Assembly: GCF_016907995.1 (NCBI RefSeq)
Contig: NZ_JAFBDA010000012.1
Span: forward strand, 56,113 to 120,112
Direction of reading: 5' to 3'
Length of the DNA: 64,000 bases
From: Clostridium sardiniense
Lineage (GTDB): Bacteria; Bacillota; Clostridia; Clostridiales; Clostridiaceae
A program made the translations under genes and the position numbers. This document shows positions 1 through 11,028 of this stretch, in pieces. Every line of letters starts with the position of its first letter. Within the stretch, counting starts at the first letter, position 1. The notes under the pieces are model-generated. The model saw only the letters and a program-made list of their open reading frames with translations. It made no database searches and had not been told where the DNA came from.

Positions 1-64
1 ATTAACATAAATAAATTTATTTTAATTTGGAATACTAAATGAATAAGTAGTTTGGAGGATAAAT

Positions 65-577
65 ATGAGAGAATACACTGGAATTATAGATAGTAAGTCT
101 ATAACTGATAATTCAAAAAAATATGGAAGCTTAAAATTAGCAATGGTACTATTTATAGTCTTTCCTATATTGTTTTTAATATATTTATATATGAGTACAA
201 CAATGATAGGTGGAGATTTAGTAGGAGCAATTTCTGAAGATCCGCTGCTAAATATTGCATTTATAATCGCAATGATAAATCCTTTTTGTGGGTATTTATG
301 CAAAGTAATATTAAAAGATATAGATGAAGGAAAAGATAAAGAGATTATAAAAATTAATTTATTAATTCTTACAATAGCACAAGTATTTGTATTTAATATA
401 GTTGTAGTTATACTATTAAGTATAACTTTGTATAGAAATTTTAAATGGAATAGTATAAGTAAAAAACATATTGTTAGAATAATTAATTATAGGTATGCTA
501 TTTCAAGGATTGCAAGCTCTAGTACTATTTTTCTTATATGCCTAATGTGCTTATTCATAACAGTAAAATTAAAATAG
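65..577 (+). CDS. Putative integral membrane protein, unknown function
   Basis: The predicted protein has 170 residues and about four hydrophobic segments, at roughly residues 24-45, 60-80, 100-122 and 148-166, separated by short charged loops. The start is supported by a GGAGG about 7 bases upstream. I recognise no catalytic motif or family. It stands alone: a strong hairpin with a U-tract follows the stop codon, and the next gene has its own leader. The N-terminal 20 residues are polar and look cytoplasmic. No function can be assigned from sequence; only its membrane location is reasonably sure. Confidence 0.7.
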   Translation: MREYTGIIDSKSITDNSKKYGSLKLAMVLFIVFPILFLIYLYMSTTMIGGDLVGAISEDPLLNIAFIIAMINPFCGYLCKVILKDIDEGKDKEIIKINLLILTIAQVFVFNIVVVILLSITLYRNFKWNSISKKHIVRIINYRYAISRIASSSTIFLICLMCLFITVKLK

Positions 578-590
578 TTAATATATTTAA

Positions 591-624
591 AGTTAGGTTA
601 CTTATTAAGTAGTCTAACTTTTTG
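591..624 (+). terminator. Rho-independent terminator
   Basis: The arms 591-604 and 606-619 are complementary except for two G-U type pairs, and a T-rich run follows. It ends the transcript of the membrane protein gene just upstream. Confidence 0.85.
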
Positions 625-629
625 TTTTG

Positions 630-2123
<1,494 letters not shown>

Positions 2124-2139
2124 TTATATATATATTAAA

Positions 2140-2174
2140 AATAAGCTTAGGTAAATTCACCTAAGCTTATTTTA
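2140..2174 (+). terminator. Rho-independent terminator after the GH4 gene
   Basis: Perfect 13-bp arms at 2140-2152 and 2159-2171 around a 6-base loop, followed by a T-rich stretch. Confidence 0.9.
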
Positions 2175-2295
2175 TTAATTTTAAATTTAATATATAGGAT
2201 TTTACTAGATTTGCATATATAGATTATATAATAGTTTGATTAAGGTGGCATTTAAGGCTTTGGTCATATATTAATAATTTATAAGAGGTGATTTT

Positions 2296-3282
2296 ATGAA
2301 GAGTAAAAATACAAATAATATAAGAGGAATAGATATTAGCAATTGGCAAGCAAATGTAAGTTTTTCTAAAGTAAAAAGTGACGGAATAGAAGTAGTTATA
2401 ATAAAGGCTACAGAAGGAATTAACTTTGTAGATAAAAGACTTGATGAACACTATAAAGGTGCAAAAAATCAGGGGCTTAAGATAGGTTTTTATCATTTCA
2501 TGAGTGATACAACTAATCCAAAAGATCAGGCAAAGGATTTTTGGAACGTCATAAAAGATAAGAAATTTGATGTAATTCCAGTTCTTGATATAGAAAAAGA
2601 GAATCAAGGAAGAAATGCAAAAGGTGTAACAGATAGATGTATTGAATTTTTAAACGAATTTAAATCTTTAAGCGGATATGAGTGTATTATATATACTTAC
2701 ACATATTTTGCAAAAAGTAAATTAGATAATAGGCTTAAAAAATATCCACTATGGATAGCGCATTATGATGTTAATACTCCAGGTGATAACGGGATATGGT
2801 CTGATTGGGTAGGATTCCAATATACTGATAAAGCTAAAATTCGTGGAGTTAGTGGTAATTGTGATGCAAATGAGTTTACTGATGATATATTTATAAATAG
2901 ATCAAACAATAATTCTAATTCTTCAAATTCATCAAGTAATGCTAAAAAGGAACTTTGGGAAGTTAGTATAAGTGGAAGTATAGTTAGTGATTTGCAAAAA
3001 GAACTCAATAAACAAGTTGGAGCAAATTTAAAAGTAGATGGATATTTTGGTGATAAGACCCTTAATGCGAGTATCAATTTATCAAAAGGAGCAAGAGGTA
3101 ATATTACAAAAATAGTACAAAGAAGATTAGTAGCTAATGGATATTCAATTGGGAAGTTTGGTGTAGATGGAGTGTTTGGTGATAGTACAGAAAGCGCTAT
3201 AAAAAGCTTTCAAAAAGATAAGAAATTATCTATAGATGGAATAGTTGGAAAGAATACTTGGAGACGATTATTTAGTAAATAA
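2296..3282 (+). CDS. GH25 muramidase with C-terminal peptidoglycan-binding repeats
   Basis: Residues 9-200 form a GH25 (Chalaropsis-type) lysozyme domain that cleaves the MurNAc-GlcNAc bond of peptidoglycan. Asp13 in GIDISNW and the Asp98/Glu100 pair in PVLDIEKE are the expected active-site acids. A Ser/Asn-rich linker at about 202-216 leads to two PG_binding_1-like repeats, each with a VDGxFGD motif, at about 225-262 and 268-328. No signal peptide is visible, which is common for clostridial and phage lysins of this type. No holin or other phage gene is nearby, so it is more likely a chromosomal autolysin or a lone phage relic than part of a prophage. The start has AGAGGTG upstream. Confidence 0.92.
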   Translation: MKSKNTNNIRGIDISNWQANVSFSKVKSDGIEVVIIKATEGINFVDKRLDEHYKGAKNQGLKIGFYHFMSDTTNPKDQAKDFWNVIKDKKFDVIPVLDIEKENQGRNAKGVTDRCIEFLNEFKSLSGYECIIYTYTYFAKSKLDNRLKKYPLWIAHYDVNTPGDNGIWSDWVGFQYTDKAKIRGVSGNCDANEFTDDIFINRSNNNSNSSNSSSNAKKELWEVSISGSIVSDLQKELNKQVGANLKVDGYFGDKTLNASINLSKGARGNITKIVQRRLVANGYSIGKFGVDGVFGDSTESAIKSFQKDKKLSIDGIVGKNTWRRLFSK

Positions 3283-3284
3283 AG

Positions 3285-3316
3285 AAAAGGTGATGATTTT
3301 TCATCACCTTTTTTAT
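3285..3316 (+). terminator. Rho-independent terminator after the GH25 gene
   Basis: AAAAGGTGATGA at 3285-3296 pairs with TCATCACCTTTT at 3301-3312, followed by more T residues. Confidence 0.92.
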
Positions 3317-3523
3317 TTGAAAAATATTATTAGTATTAGAAAATATTTTAAACATGATTAAAAAATACTTACATATAATGTATTGGAATATATAACAAAT
3401 ATCTATTATATGAGTACAGGATTAGATACTGCTTAGTATTAAATAAATTAATTTATGTATAGCTATTTTTAAAATTACTAAGACATATTCTAAGTAAGTA
3501 TCAAAAATAGAGGGGGGAGTAGT

Positions 3524-6500
3524 ATGAAAAGCTTAAAAAAGAAAAGTCGGAAAGTCTCGCTACTTATGTTAGTTATTTTTACTTTTATGACTATTGCTAA
3601 TTTAAATATTAAAGTAGCAAAAGCAGCAGAAGATGATTACAAGACATTAGGGGATGTCAAGGAGGTTACTAAAGATGATAATGAAGTTACAATAAAGCTT
3701 GAAAATGAAGAGGTTAAGATAACTTTTTATAAAAACGACTTATTTAGATTATGGATGGATCCAGATAAAGACTTTGATGATCCTACAAGAGGAAAGATAA
3801 TAGATAAAACAGAAGAAGAATTTATAAAAGAACATGGTAATGTAAATGTTAATAAAGAGGATGTTGGAGATTATTATAAAATAACTACAGAAAAAGTTGT
3901 TCTTAGAGTATATAAATCTCCCATGAGATTAGCATTATATAAATCTGATAATAAATCAGTTATATGGGAGGAAGAAGCACCGTTAAAGTATAATGGCAGG
4001 AAAACTATTCAAACATTAAAAACAGCTGATACAGAACAATTTTATGGTGGAGGAGTTCAAAATGGATACTTCTCACATAAGAATAAGAAAATAGATGTAA
4101 AATTAAAAATATCTCATTGGAATGATGGTTCAGTATCAAATCCAGTACCATTCTATATGAGTAGTAACGGTTATGGTGTATTTAGAAATACATTTAAACC
4201 AGGACAATATGATTTTAAGAAAACTGCAACAATGACTCATGATGAAAATAGATTTGATGCATTTTACTTTGCTGGTGGATCTTTTGATGAAGTTATGAAT
4301 GGATATACTGAATTAACAGGTAGACCACAACTTATGCCAAATTATAGTTTCTATGGAATTGATGCAGACTGTTATAAAGATACAATGGATGGATTAGAAG
4401 TTGTAAAGGGATATGTAGATAATGATATGCCAAGAGGTGTTATTCTTCCAAATGACGGATATGGATGTGGATATACTGATCTTAAAGGGTTTGTAGATGA
4501 GGCAGCTAAATCAGGATTTAAGACTGGTCTTTGGACAGAGAACGCTTTAGATAAACTTGCAACAGAGGTTAAAGAATATGGAGTAAGGGCAATAAAAACA
4601 GATGTAGCATGGGTAGGGCCTGGATATGAATTTGCCTTTGATGCCGTTGAATCAACAAATAAAGGAATAGAAAATAATTCAGATGCTAGATCATATGTTG
4701 TAAGTATTTGTGGATGGGCAGGAACTCAAAAAAATGCTGCAGTTTGGTCAGGAGATCAAAGTGGAGATTGGGAATATATTAGAATGCATATACCAACTTA
4801 TATTGGTGGTGGAATGTCAGGTATGCCATATATAGGATCTGATATTGATGGTATATTTGGAGGATCTGCTAAAACTTATACTAGAGATCTTCAATGGAAG
4901 GCATTTACTCCAACTACTTTAAATATGTCAGGTTGGGCTGCAAATGATAAGCAACCTTGGATACAAGGAGAACCGTATACAAGTATAAATAGAGATTATT
5001 TAAAGTTAAAATCACGAATGCTTCCTTATATGTACACTTATGCTAATGAAAGTTATAAAACAGGTGCGCCTATTATGAGAGGTATGGTTTGGGAGTATCC
5101 AGAAGATCCATATACTTTTGGAACAGAAACTCAATACCAATATATGCTTGGAAAGAATCTTCTAGTTGCTCCAGTTTATGAGGATACAGAAGTTTGGAAT
5201 GAAATATATCTTCCAGATGAAAATCAAGTATGGATAGATTATTTTACTGGAGAACAATACAATGGTGGACAAGTTATAAATAATTTTGATGCACCACTTT
5301 GGAAGTTACCTCTATTTGTTAAAAATGGAGCTATAATACCTATGTATCCAGAATCAAATTATGCAAGTGAAGTTGTAGCAGATAAAGATCATCCAATTAC
5401 TTTTGATATTTATCCATCAGGAAAAACTTCATTTGAATTATATGAAGATGATGGTGAGTCAAGAGATCATAGAGAAGGTGCTTATGCGAAGACTTTAATA
5501 GAGTCAAATGCACCTAAGAATGGAGATGGAAAAGCTGAATTTATAGTTAATCCTACAAAAGGAAATTATTCAGGAATTCAAGAAACAAGAAAGAATGAAT
5601 TCTCAATTCATACAAGAGTTAAACCAGAAAATATTAAATTAACTATCGGAGGAGAAGAAAAGACAGTTACTATAGTTAATAGCAGAGAAGAATATGATAA
5701 CTCAAATGGAAATGTTGCATACTTTAATGAAAATATAACAGTGGGACCAGACAAAGCTAAAGCAGCACCAATATTATTTGTAAAAACTGAGGCTACTTCA
5801 ATTAGAAATATGATAAAGGTTAAAGTTGATAAATTTAATAATGATGCGCCAAAAGGTAATATAGAACATGATAAAGTTCCTGTGGTACCTACATCATTAA
5901 AAGCTACTAAAGTAATCGATAAAGAAATAGTAGTTGGATGGGATGAAGTAGAAGATTCTACTTCATATGATTTAATGATAAATAATATTCTTTATACAAA
6001 TGTAAAATCTCCATATACTCATGATGGATTAAAGGAATTAACAGATTATGAATTTAAAGTTAGAGCAGTTAATTCCAAAGGTGCTTCAGAGTGGAGTAAT
6101 CCTTTAAAGGTTTCAACAATAGAAGATTTATTAAAAAATGTTGTTCCAGCAGAAGAAATGAAAGCAACAGCCTCAAGTGAACAACCAGGAGAAACTGCTG
6201 ATAAAGCTGTTGATGGAGATATAGGTACTCTATGGCATACTAAATGGGGTGAAGATGGAATACCAGCTGAGTTTGTTATAGATATGAGCAATATTTATGA
6301 ATTAGAAAAATTTGAATATGTTTCAAGACCTAAGGGTTCAAATGGGAATATTACTAAATATAATCTTTCAATGAGTTTAGATGGTGTAAACTATATGCCT
6401 TTATATACTGATGGAGTTTGGAAGGATGATGGAGCCACTAAAGTAATAAAATTTGAAGAACCTATAAAAGCTAGATATCTAAAAATTGATGCTTTAGCTG

Positions 6501-8857
6501 GTAATGGAAACTTTGCAGCAGCTCATGAATTTAGACCATATAAGGTTGAAGGAACTAGTAAGACACCAGTTGGTGATTATACTGGAGATAATAGGGTTGA
6601 TAATGGAGATTTAGTATTTATAGACAACTATATGGGCGTTAAAATTGGAGATAATGATTGGAATTATGCTGAAAAAGCAGATTTAAACTTCAATGGATAT
6701 ATAGATGCTTATGATTATGCATTCGTAGCAAGTAAGGTCGGATCAACTCTTGTGCCATCAGGTAATGAGGTTTCAGGAAAAATAAATCTTCTTCCAGAGA
6801 AAAAATCTCTAAAGAAGGGAGAAGAAATTGAAGTTAAATTAGTTGGTACAAACTTAAAGGATGTTTATGCATTTGATAGTTTTATTAAGTTAAATAGTGA
6901 TAAATATGAATTAGTTAACTGTACAGGAAGCTGTGGTAAGGATGTTGTATTTGTAAAATCAGGTTTAACTAAAAATATGGATAATGTATCATCACTTAAA
7001 ACAGATGATAAGGGCACTATGTTAGTTACAACGCTTTCTAATAGAGGAAATATACCACCTATTAATAATGATGGAACACTTGGAACATTTAAAATAAAGG
7101 CTAAGGTAGATACTGAATTTGATCTTAAGGTAAATGATTCAAGAGTAGTTGGAACAGATTATACGAGCAAAGATTCAATTGGAGAAGTATTAAATCCTGA
7201 AGATGAGATTCCAGAACTTAAACCAGTATATGAAAATGTAGCAAAAAATGAAATGAAAGCTACAGCAACGTCAGAAGAAACTGGCGGCGGTGATACAGCA
7301 GCTAAGGCTATTGATGGTAATATAGATACGATGTGGCATACACCATGGTTTGATCCAGTACCACCAGTAGAAGAACAAGTATTGACAATTGAGTTTAATA
7401 AGAAAACTCATATTTCAAAATTAGGTATAACACCAAGAAAGACAGGAGACAATGGTGTAATTAAAAAGTATGAAGTTTATGCAATAAATGGAGAAGAAGA
7501 AGCTTTAATTGGAGCAGGTGGAGCAGAAAATATAAAAGATAGATCAACAAATATATTTGAATTAAGAGGAAAAGAAGTATTAGCAGATAAAATAGAAATA
7601 AGAGTTCTAGAAGGATATAATAAATGGGCGTCTATAGCAGAAGTAGATGTTGAAAGAAAGAATGATGGAACTTTAGAGGTTGAATCAGTCCAGTTTAATA
7701 AAGAAAACCCATCAGAAATAAAAATTGGAGAAATATTAGAATTTGGAGCTTATGTATTACCAAAAGAAGCTACAAATCAATATGTATCTCTTAAGAGTAG
7801 TAATGAAGCAATAGTCAAAATAAATAAGATAAAAACAGATGATGGAATAAAAACTATGATAGAAGGAGTTAATGCTGGAAAAGCCACAATAACAGCTACT
7901 TCTCTTGAAGGAAATAAAGAGGCTACAACTGAAATTACAGTAAAAGCTGAAGAACCTCCAGTAATACCTGTAACAGGAATTAAGTTAGATAAAACTTCAG
8001 TAGAATTAAAAAAGGGAAGCACTGAAACTATTAAAGCTAATATAACTCCAGAAAATGCAACTAATAAAAATATTATTTGGAGTAGTCTTGATGAAAAGGT
8101 AGCATCTGTAAAAGATGGTGTTATTACAGCTATTGACTCTGGAACAACTAAGATATTAGTTACATCAGTAGATGGAGGATTTACAGCAGAGTGTACAGTT
8201 ACTGTTAAAAAAGATTCTAGCGAACCAGAAAAACCAGAGAAACCAAATAAAGATAAATTAAAAGAGGCTATAGATAAAGCATCAGCATTAAAGGAAGAAG
8301 ACTATACTCAAAATAGCTTCGATAAAGTTTTAAAAGCTTTAGAATCAGCAAAATCAGTTATGGATAATGAAAAAGCAACAGATAAAGAGATAGAAAATGC
8401 TATAAAAGCTTTAGAAAAAGCAATGGAACAACTTGAAAAACCAGGAAATCCTAATGAGGTAGATAAAGAAAAGTTACAAGAATTATTAAAAGAAGCATTA
8501 AAGCTTAATAAAGATGATTATACAGAAGAAAGTTTTGATAAATTACTAAAAGCTTTAGAGTCAGCTAGACTTGTAATGACAAATAATGAAGCAACACAAA
8601 AAGAAGTTGATAAAGTAATAGATGAACTAAATAAGGCTATAGATAAACTTGTTAAGATTAATAAACCAAGCATACCAAATAAGCCAAATAAACCAAATAA
8701 TCCAACAACTCCTGGAATAAATAATGGATCAGGAAATGCAGGTAATATACCATCTACAGGATTTAATAATACTGGTATGATTGCAGTTGCTGTAATACTA
8801 ATAGGAGTAGGATTTGTACTATTCTTTTATGATAGAAAAAGAAAGATAAATAAGTAA
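3524..8857 (+). CDS. Cell-wall-anchored GH31 glycosidase with FN3, CBM32, dockerin, cohesin, Big2 and FIVAR modules
   Basis: This is a secreted 1777-residue multimodular enzyme. A signal peptide (about 1-34, ending AKAA) precedes a GH31 catalytic region (about 45-700). Asp360 in IKTDVAW is the likely nucleophile and an Asp in WSGDQSGDW (411 or 415) the likely acid/base. Then follow an FN3 module (787-868), a first F5/8 type C (CBM32-like) module (873-1013), a dockerin with two calcium loops (1014-1075), a cohesin-like module (1082-1221), a second F5/8 type C module (1235-1380), two Big2 domains (1387-1565), two FIVAR repeats (1576-1711), a Pro/Asn linker, and an IPSTG sorting signal at 1742-1746 with a hydrophobic segment and basic tail. 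KTDVAW differs from the acidic motif of classical alpha-glucosidases, so the substrate may be a host glycan (for example alpha-GalNAc, as in some GH31 subfamilies); that is inference. Confidence 0.92.
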   Translation: MKSLKKKSRKVSLLMLVIFTFMTIANLNIKVAKAAEDDYKTLGDVKEVTKDDNEVTIKLENEEVKITFYKNDLFRLWMDPDKDFDDPTRGKIIDKTEEEFIKEHGNVNVNKEDVGDYYKITTEKVVLRVYKSPMRLALYKSDNKSVIWEEEAPLKYNGRKTIQTLKTADTEQFYGGGVQNGYFSHKNKKIDVKLKISHWNDGSVSNPVPFYMSSNGYGVFRNTFKPGQYDFKKTATMTHDENRFDAFYFAGGSFDEVMNGYTELTGRPQLMPNYSFYGIDADCYKDTMDGLEVVKGYVDNDMPRGVILPNDGYGCGYTDLKGFVDEAAKSGFKTGLWTENALDKLATEVKEYGVRAIKTDVAWVGPGYEFAFDAVESTNKGIENNSDARSYVVSICGWAGTQKNAAVWSGDQSGDWEYIRMHIPTYIGGGMSGMPYIGSDIDGIFGGSAKTYTRDLQWKAFTPTTLNMSGWAANDKQPWIQGEPYTSINRDYLKLKSRMLPYMYTYANESYKTGAPIMRGMVWEYPEDPYTFGTETQYQYMLGKNLLVAPVYEDTEVWNEIYLPDENQVWIDYFTGEQYNGGQVINNFDAPLWKLPLFVKNGAIIPMYPESNYASEVVADKDHPITFDIYPSGKTSFELYEDDGESRDHREGAYAKTLIESNAPKNGDGKAEFIVNPTKGNYSGIQETRKNEFSIHTRVKPENIKLTIGGEEKTVTIVNSREEYDNSNGNVAYFNENITVGPDKAKAAPILFVKTEATSIRNMIKVKVDKFNNDAPKGNIEHDKVPVVPTSLKATKVIDKEIVVGWDEVEDSTSYDLMINNILYTNVKSPYTHDGLKELTDYEFKVRAVNSKGASEWSNPLKVSTIEDLLKNVVPAEEMKATASSEQPGETADKAVDGDIGTLWHTKWGEDGIPAEFVIDMSNIYELEKFEYVSRPKGSNGNITKYNLSMSLDGVNYMPLYTDGVWKDDGATKVIKFEEPIKARYLKIDALAGNGNFAAAHEFRPYKVEGTSKTPVGDYTGDNRVDNGDLVFIDNYMGVKIGDNDWNYAEKADLNFNGYIDAYDYAFVASKVGSTLVPSGNEVSGKINLLPEKKSLKKGEEIEVKLVGTNLKDVYAFDSFIKLNSDKYELVNCTGSCGKDVVFVKSGLTKNMDNVSSLKTDDKGTMLVTTLSNRGNIPPINNDGTLGTFKIKAKVDTEFDLKVNDSRVVGTDYTSKDSIGEVLNPEDEIPELKPVYENVAKNEMKATATSEETGGGDTAAKAIDGNIDTMWHTPWFDPVPPVEEQVLTIEFNKKTHISKLGITPRKTGDNGVIKKYEVYAINGEEEALIGAGGAENIKDRSTNIFELRGKEVLADKIEIRVLEGYNKWASIAEVDVERKNDGTLEVESVQFNKENPSEIKIGEILEFGAYVLPKEATNQYVSLKSSNEAIVKINKIKTDDGIKTMIEGVNAGKATITATSLEGNKEATTEITVKAEEPPVIPVTGIKLDKTSVELKKGSTETIKANITPENATNKNIIWSSLDEKVASVKDGVITAIDSGTTKILVTSVDGGFTAECTVTVKKDSSEPEKPEKPNKDKLKEAIDKASALKEEDYTQNSFDKVLKALESAKSVMDNEKATDKEIENAIKALEKAMEQLEKPGNPNEVDKEKLQELLKEALKLNKDDYTEESFDKLLKALESARLVMTNNEATQKEVDKVIDELNKAIDKLVKINKPSIPNKPNKPNNPTTPGINNGSGNAGNIPSTGFNNTGMIAVAVILIGVGFVLFFYDRKRKINK

Positions 8858-8864
8858 TAACAAG

Positions 8865-8906
8865 AAAGGATTTTTAAGGAATATTCCATTAAAAATCCTT
8901 TTTTAT
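8865..8906 (+). terminator. Rho-independent terminator after the GH31 gene
   Basis: Perfect 13-bp arms at 8865-8877 and 8889-8901 followed by a T run. Confidence 0.92.
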
Positions 8907-9022
8907 AGGAATTTAAATTTAATATTTTAAAGCTAGATATTCTGGTCAAAATCATTTACAATTAAAACCATATATGAATTATATAGGTATAACAGAAAAG
9001 CTTTAATAAAAGGAGGATTTAT

Positions 9023-9448
9023 ATGGATTTTGATAAAGAAATAGAGGAAATTTACGAAATATTTCAGCCATTACAGTATAAATTAACTTTTGTTCTATAT
9101 GAGTTGGAAGATCTAGAAGATGCGCAAATGGATGCTGAAGAGGAAATTGATGTTTGGAAAGATGGCTGGAGAATAATAGGGTATAATGATTTATTAGGAG
9201 ATGTTTTCTTTATTGATACCAATAAAGAAGGGTATCCAGTAATCCAATTATATGATGAAGAAGAAGAGAAGATATTAGCAAAATCATTAAAGTCATTTAA
9301 AGCCTTTGTAAAAGAAGTTATAAATATAAAAAATAGTAAAGAAAAATATACTCTAGATGAGTTAAATTATTTTCTTGAAGAAAAAATTAAAGGATATGAT
9401 AGATTTAAAATGGATCAAAATATACTAAAAAGTATTTTGGAGATATAA
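9023..9448 (+). CDS. Small acidic protein, SUKH (SMI1/KNR4)-like
   Basis: The 141-residue protein is strongly acidic. Its central part reads GYNDLLGDVFFIDTNKEG, then PVIQLYD, then an acidic stretch, then a helix containing SLKSFKAFV. That order, a strand with GDxxFID, a second strand, then 'sFkxFv', is the pattern of the SUKH/SMI1-KNR4 fold, which includes immunity proteins of contact-dependent toxins as well as housekeeping members. The start has an AAAGGAGG. No toxin gene lies beside it, so an immunity role cannot be claimed. It appears to be a single-gene unit between the GH31 terminator and the PH-domain gene. The fold assignment is moderate. Confidence 0.6.
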   Translation: MDFDKEIEEIYEIFQPLQYKLTFVLYELEDLEDAQMDAEEEIDVWKDGWRIIGYNDLLGDVFFIDTNKEGYPVIQLYDEEEEKILAKSLKSFKAFVKEVINIKNSKEKYTLDELNYFLEEKIKGYDRFKMDQNILKSILEI

Positions 9449-9562
9449 TATATAATTTAAGTATAAAAATACTTTTTAGTATTAGGGGAATATATTAATT
9501 GACATTATAGAAAAGAATATATAGTATTAAAATTATTAATGAAATTAAAAGGAAGTGGATTT

Positions 9563-10177
9563 ATGTTTACTAAAATAGCATCAGATGCATTAGGATTATC
9601 AGATATAGGAAAGATAATATCACCAAGTGATTATCATAAGGTTGATTCAGATGATTATACTTTTAATGAAGATGGAGAAAAGATATTTTTTCTAATAAAA
9701 TCAAAATCAGATGAATATTGTTTTACAAATAAAGCACTTATTCATGTTGATGGACAAAATGCAATTAGTAAAAAGAGAAATTTATATAGATATGATTATT
9801 ATAAATATAAAATAGACAATGTAAGTTTAGAAACAGCAGGAACTGTAGACTTAGATGTAGAGATAAAGTTTAGTATTGGAGATAAATTCTTTTCAATTGA
9901 TGTAGATAAGAAACAACTAGAACAATTAAAGGATCTTTATAAAGCTTTAATTAAAATTCAAGAATTAACTCATGAAAATACAATTGGATTAGATATATCA
10001 TATAAGAGTTTAGAAATGGCAGAGAGGGTCTTAACTAATACTAGAAAAGAAGGAATTGATGTTAATGCAGAAATGAAGGCGATAACAGAGTTTGCTTACA
10101 ACTGGATGACTGGCTCTAGAAATACTTATGTTGTAAAAGATTTTAGTGATGTATTTAAAAAATATATAGAAAATTAA
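9563..10177 (+). CDS. Bacterial PH-domain protein, YvbH-like
   Basis: I chose the ATG at 9563, which gives 204 residues and is preceded by AAAGGAAGTGG at a good distance; an in-frame ATG at 9539 lacks such a site. The protein begins MFTKIASDALGLSDIGKII, then has a beta-rich region (about 35-125) including a KIFFLIKSKSDEY segment, then a helical region and a C-terminal segment ending DVFKKYI. This layout, a bacterial PH domain followed by a helical oligomerisation region, matches the YvbH-type family of cytoplasmic proteins, whose biochemical function is unknown. A terminator follows, so the gene is monocistronic or ends a short unit. Confidence 0.75.
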   Translation: MFTKIASDALGLSDIGKIISPSDYHKVDSDDYTFNEDGEKIFFLIKSKSDEYCFTNKALIHVDGQNAISKKRNLYRYDYYKYKIDNVSLETAGTVDLDVEIKFSIGDKFFSIDVDKKQLEQLKDLYKALIKIQELTHENTIGLDISYKSLEMAERVLTNTRKEGIDVNAEMKAITEFAYNWMTGSRNTYVVKDFSDVFKKYIEN

Positions 10178-10182
10178 ATTTT

Positions 10183-10221
10183 ATTAAAGGTGTAGCTCTA
10201 AAAGTTACACCTTTAATTTTA
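10183..10221 (+). terminator. Rho-independent terminator
   Basis: ATTAAAGGTGTA (10183-10194) pairs with TACACCTTTAAT (10206-10217), then T residues. It ends the PH-domain gene transcript and could also serve the convergent LUD gene. Confidence 0.85.
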
Positions 10222-10265
10222 AAAATAATTATGCAATTCTTGTTAACCGATTTACTAATTATAAT

Positions 10266-10904
10266 TTAAAAACCTAATTCTTCTGGAACGATTATAATAG
10301 TTATTCTTCCTTTAAACTTCATACCATTATGAACTATAGAAGTGAAATTGCATATTCTACCTCTTACGGAGCAATCATGGCACTTTCCATCTTCCGTACA
10401 AGGACATTTATGATTAATACGTTTAGCATTCATTATCGCAACTTCATTAATCCTTTTAAAGGCAGAATTTAAATCATCAACTACCTTATTAACACCAGCA
10501 ACTATAATTACATTTTTAGGTCCAAATAAAATACCCGCAGCTCTATTTCCACCTGAATCTGTATTTACAAGCTCACCATTTCTAGTTATAGCATTGGTAC
10601 TAGTAACTAAATAGTCTGCTGTCATTGATTCTCTCATAATTTCAACAATTTCACTAAATGGAGCATCTATATAACGGTCAAAAAGTTTATAATCTGAAGT
10701 TCTAAATTCAGGAATAATATCTAGTTCATCTAGAGTAACTGATCCACCCAAAGCTATTGATGAGCCTTTAGGAATTAACTCTAGCACCTTTTCTTTTACT
10801 AAGTCACTTGATTCTAAGTAAATAGCATTATAATTATAATCATTTAATATTTTTACAATCTCTTTAGCATCACATTGCATTTTCCACTTTTTAATTTTAT
10901 TCAT
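10266..10904 (-). CDS. LUD-domain (lactate utilisation type) protein
   Basis: The 212-residue product has the LUD/DUF162 layout: an N-terminal helix, a GSSIALGGSVTLDEL segment, the TADYLVTSTNAIT stretch, the GELVNTDSGGNRAAG core, and VIIVAGVNKVV. LUD proteins are found in lactate and aldehyde oxidation complexes (LutC-like) and as stand-alone enzymes of unknown reaction. The C-terminal part has a Cys cluster (KCPC..GKCHDC..RGRIC), which could bind metal or an iron-sulfur cluster. I prefer the ATG at 10904 because GGAAGGTGG lies just upstream; a GTG nine bases further out is also in frame. No lutA/lutB partner is nearby. Confidence 0.85.
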   Translation of the reverse strand: MNKIKKWKMQCDAKEIVKILNDYNYNAIYLESSDLVKEKVLELIPKGSSIALGGSVTLDELDIIPEFRTSDYKLFDRYIDAPFSEIVEIMRESMTADYLVTSTNAITRNGELVNTDSGGNRAAGILFGPKNVIIVAGVNKVVDDLNSAFKRINEVAIMNAKRINHKCPCTEDGKCHDCSVRGRICNFTSIVHNGMKFKGRITIIIVPEELGF

Positions 10905-11028
10905 AAAAACCACCTTCCAAAATAATTATACATCAATAATTTGGTAAACTACTAATAGTAAACTTAAATGTTTACATTATAATATTATATTTTATATAAT
11001 TAAAGAAAATAAATGGAGATATAGGCTT

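Noticed and set aside
2296..3282. Prophage lysis module
   Set aside because: The GH25 gene stands alone with its own terminator; no holin, tail, capsid or integrase gene is near.
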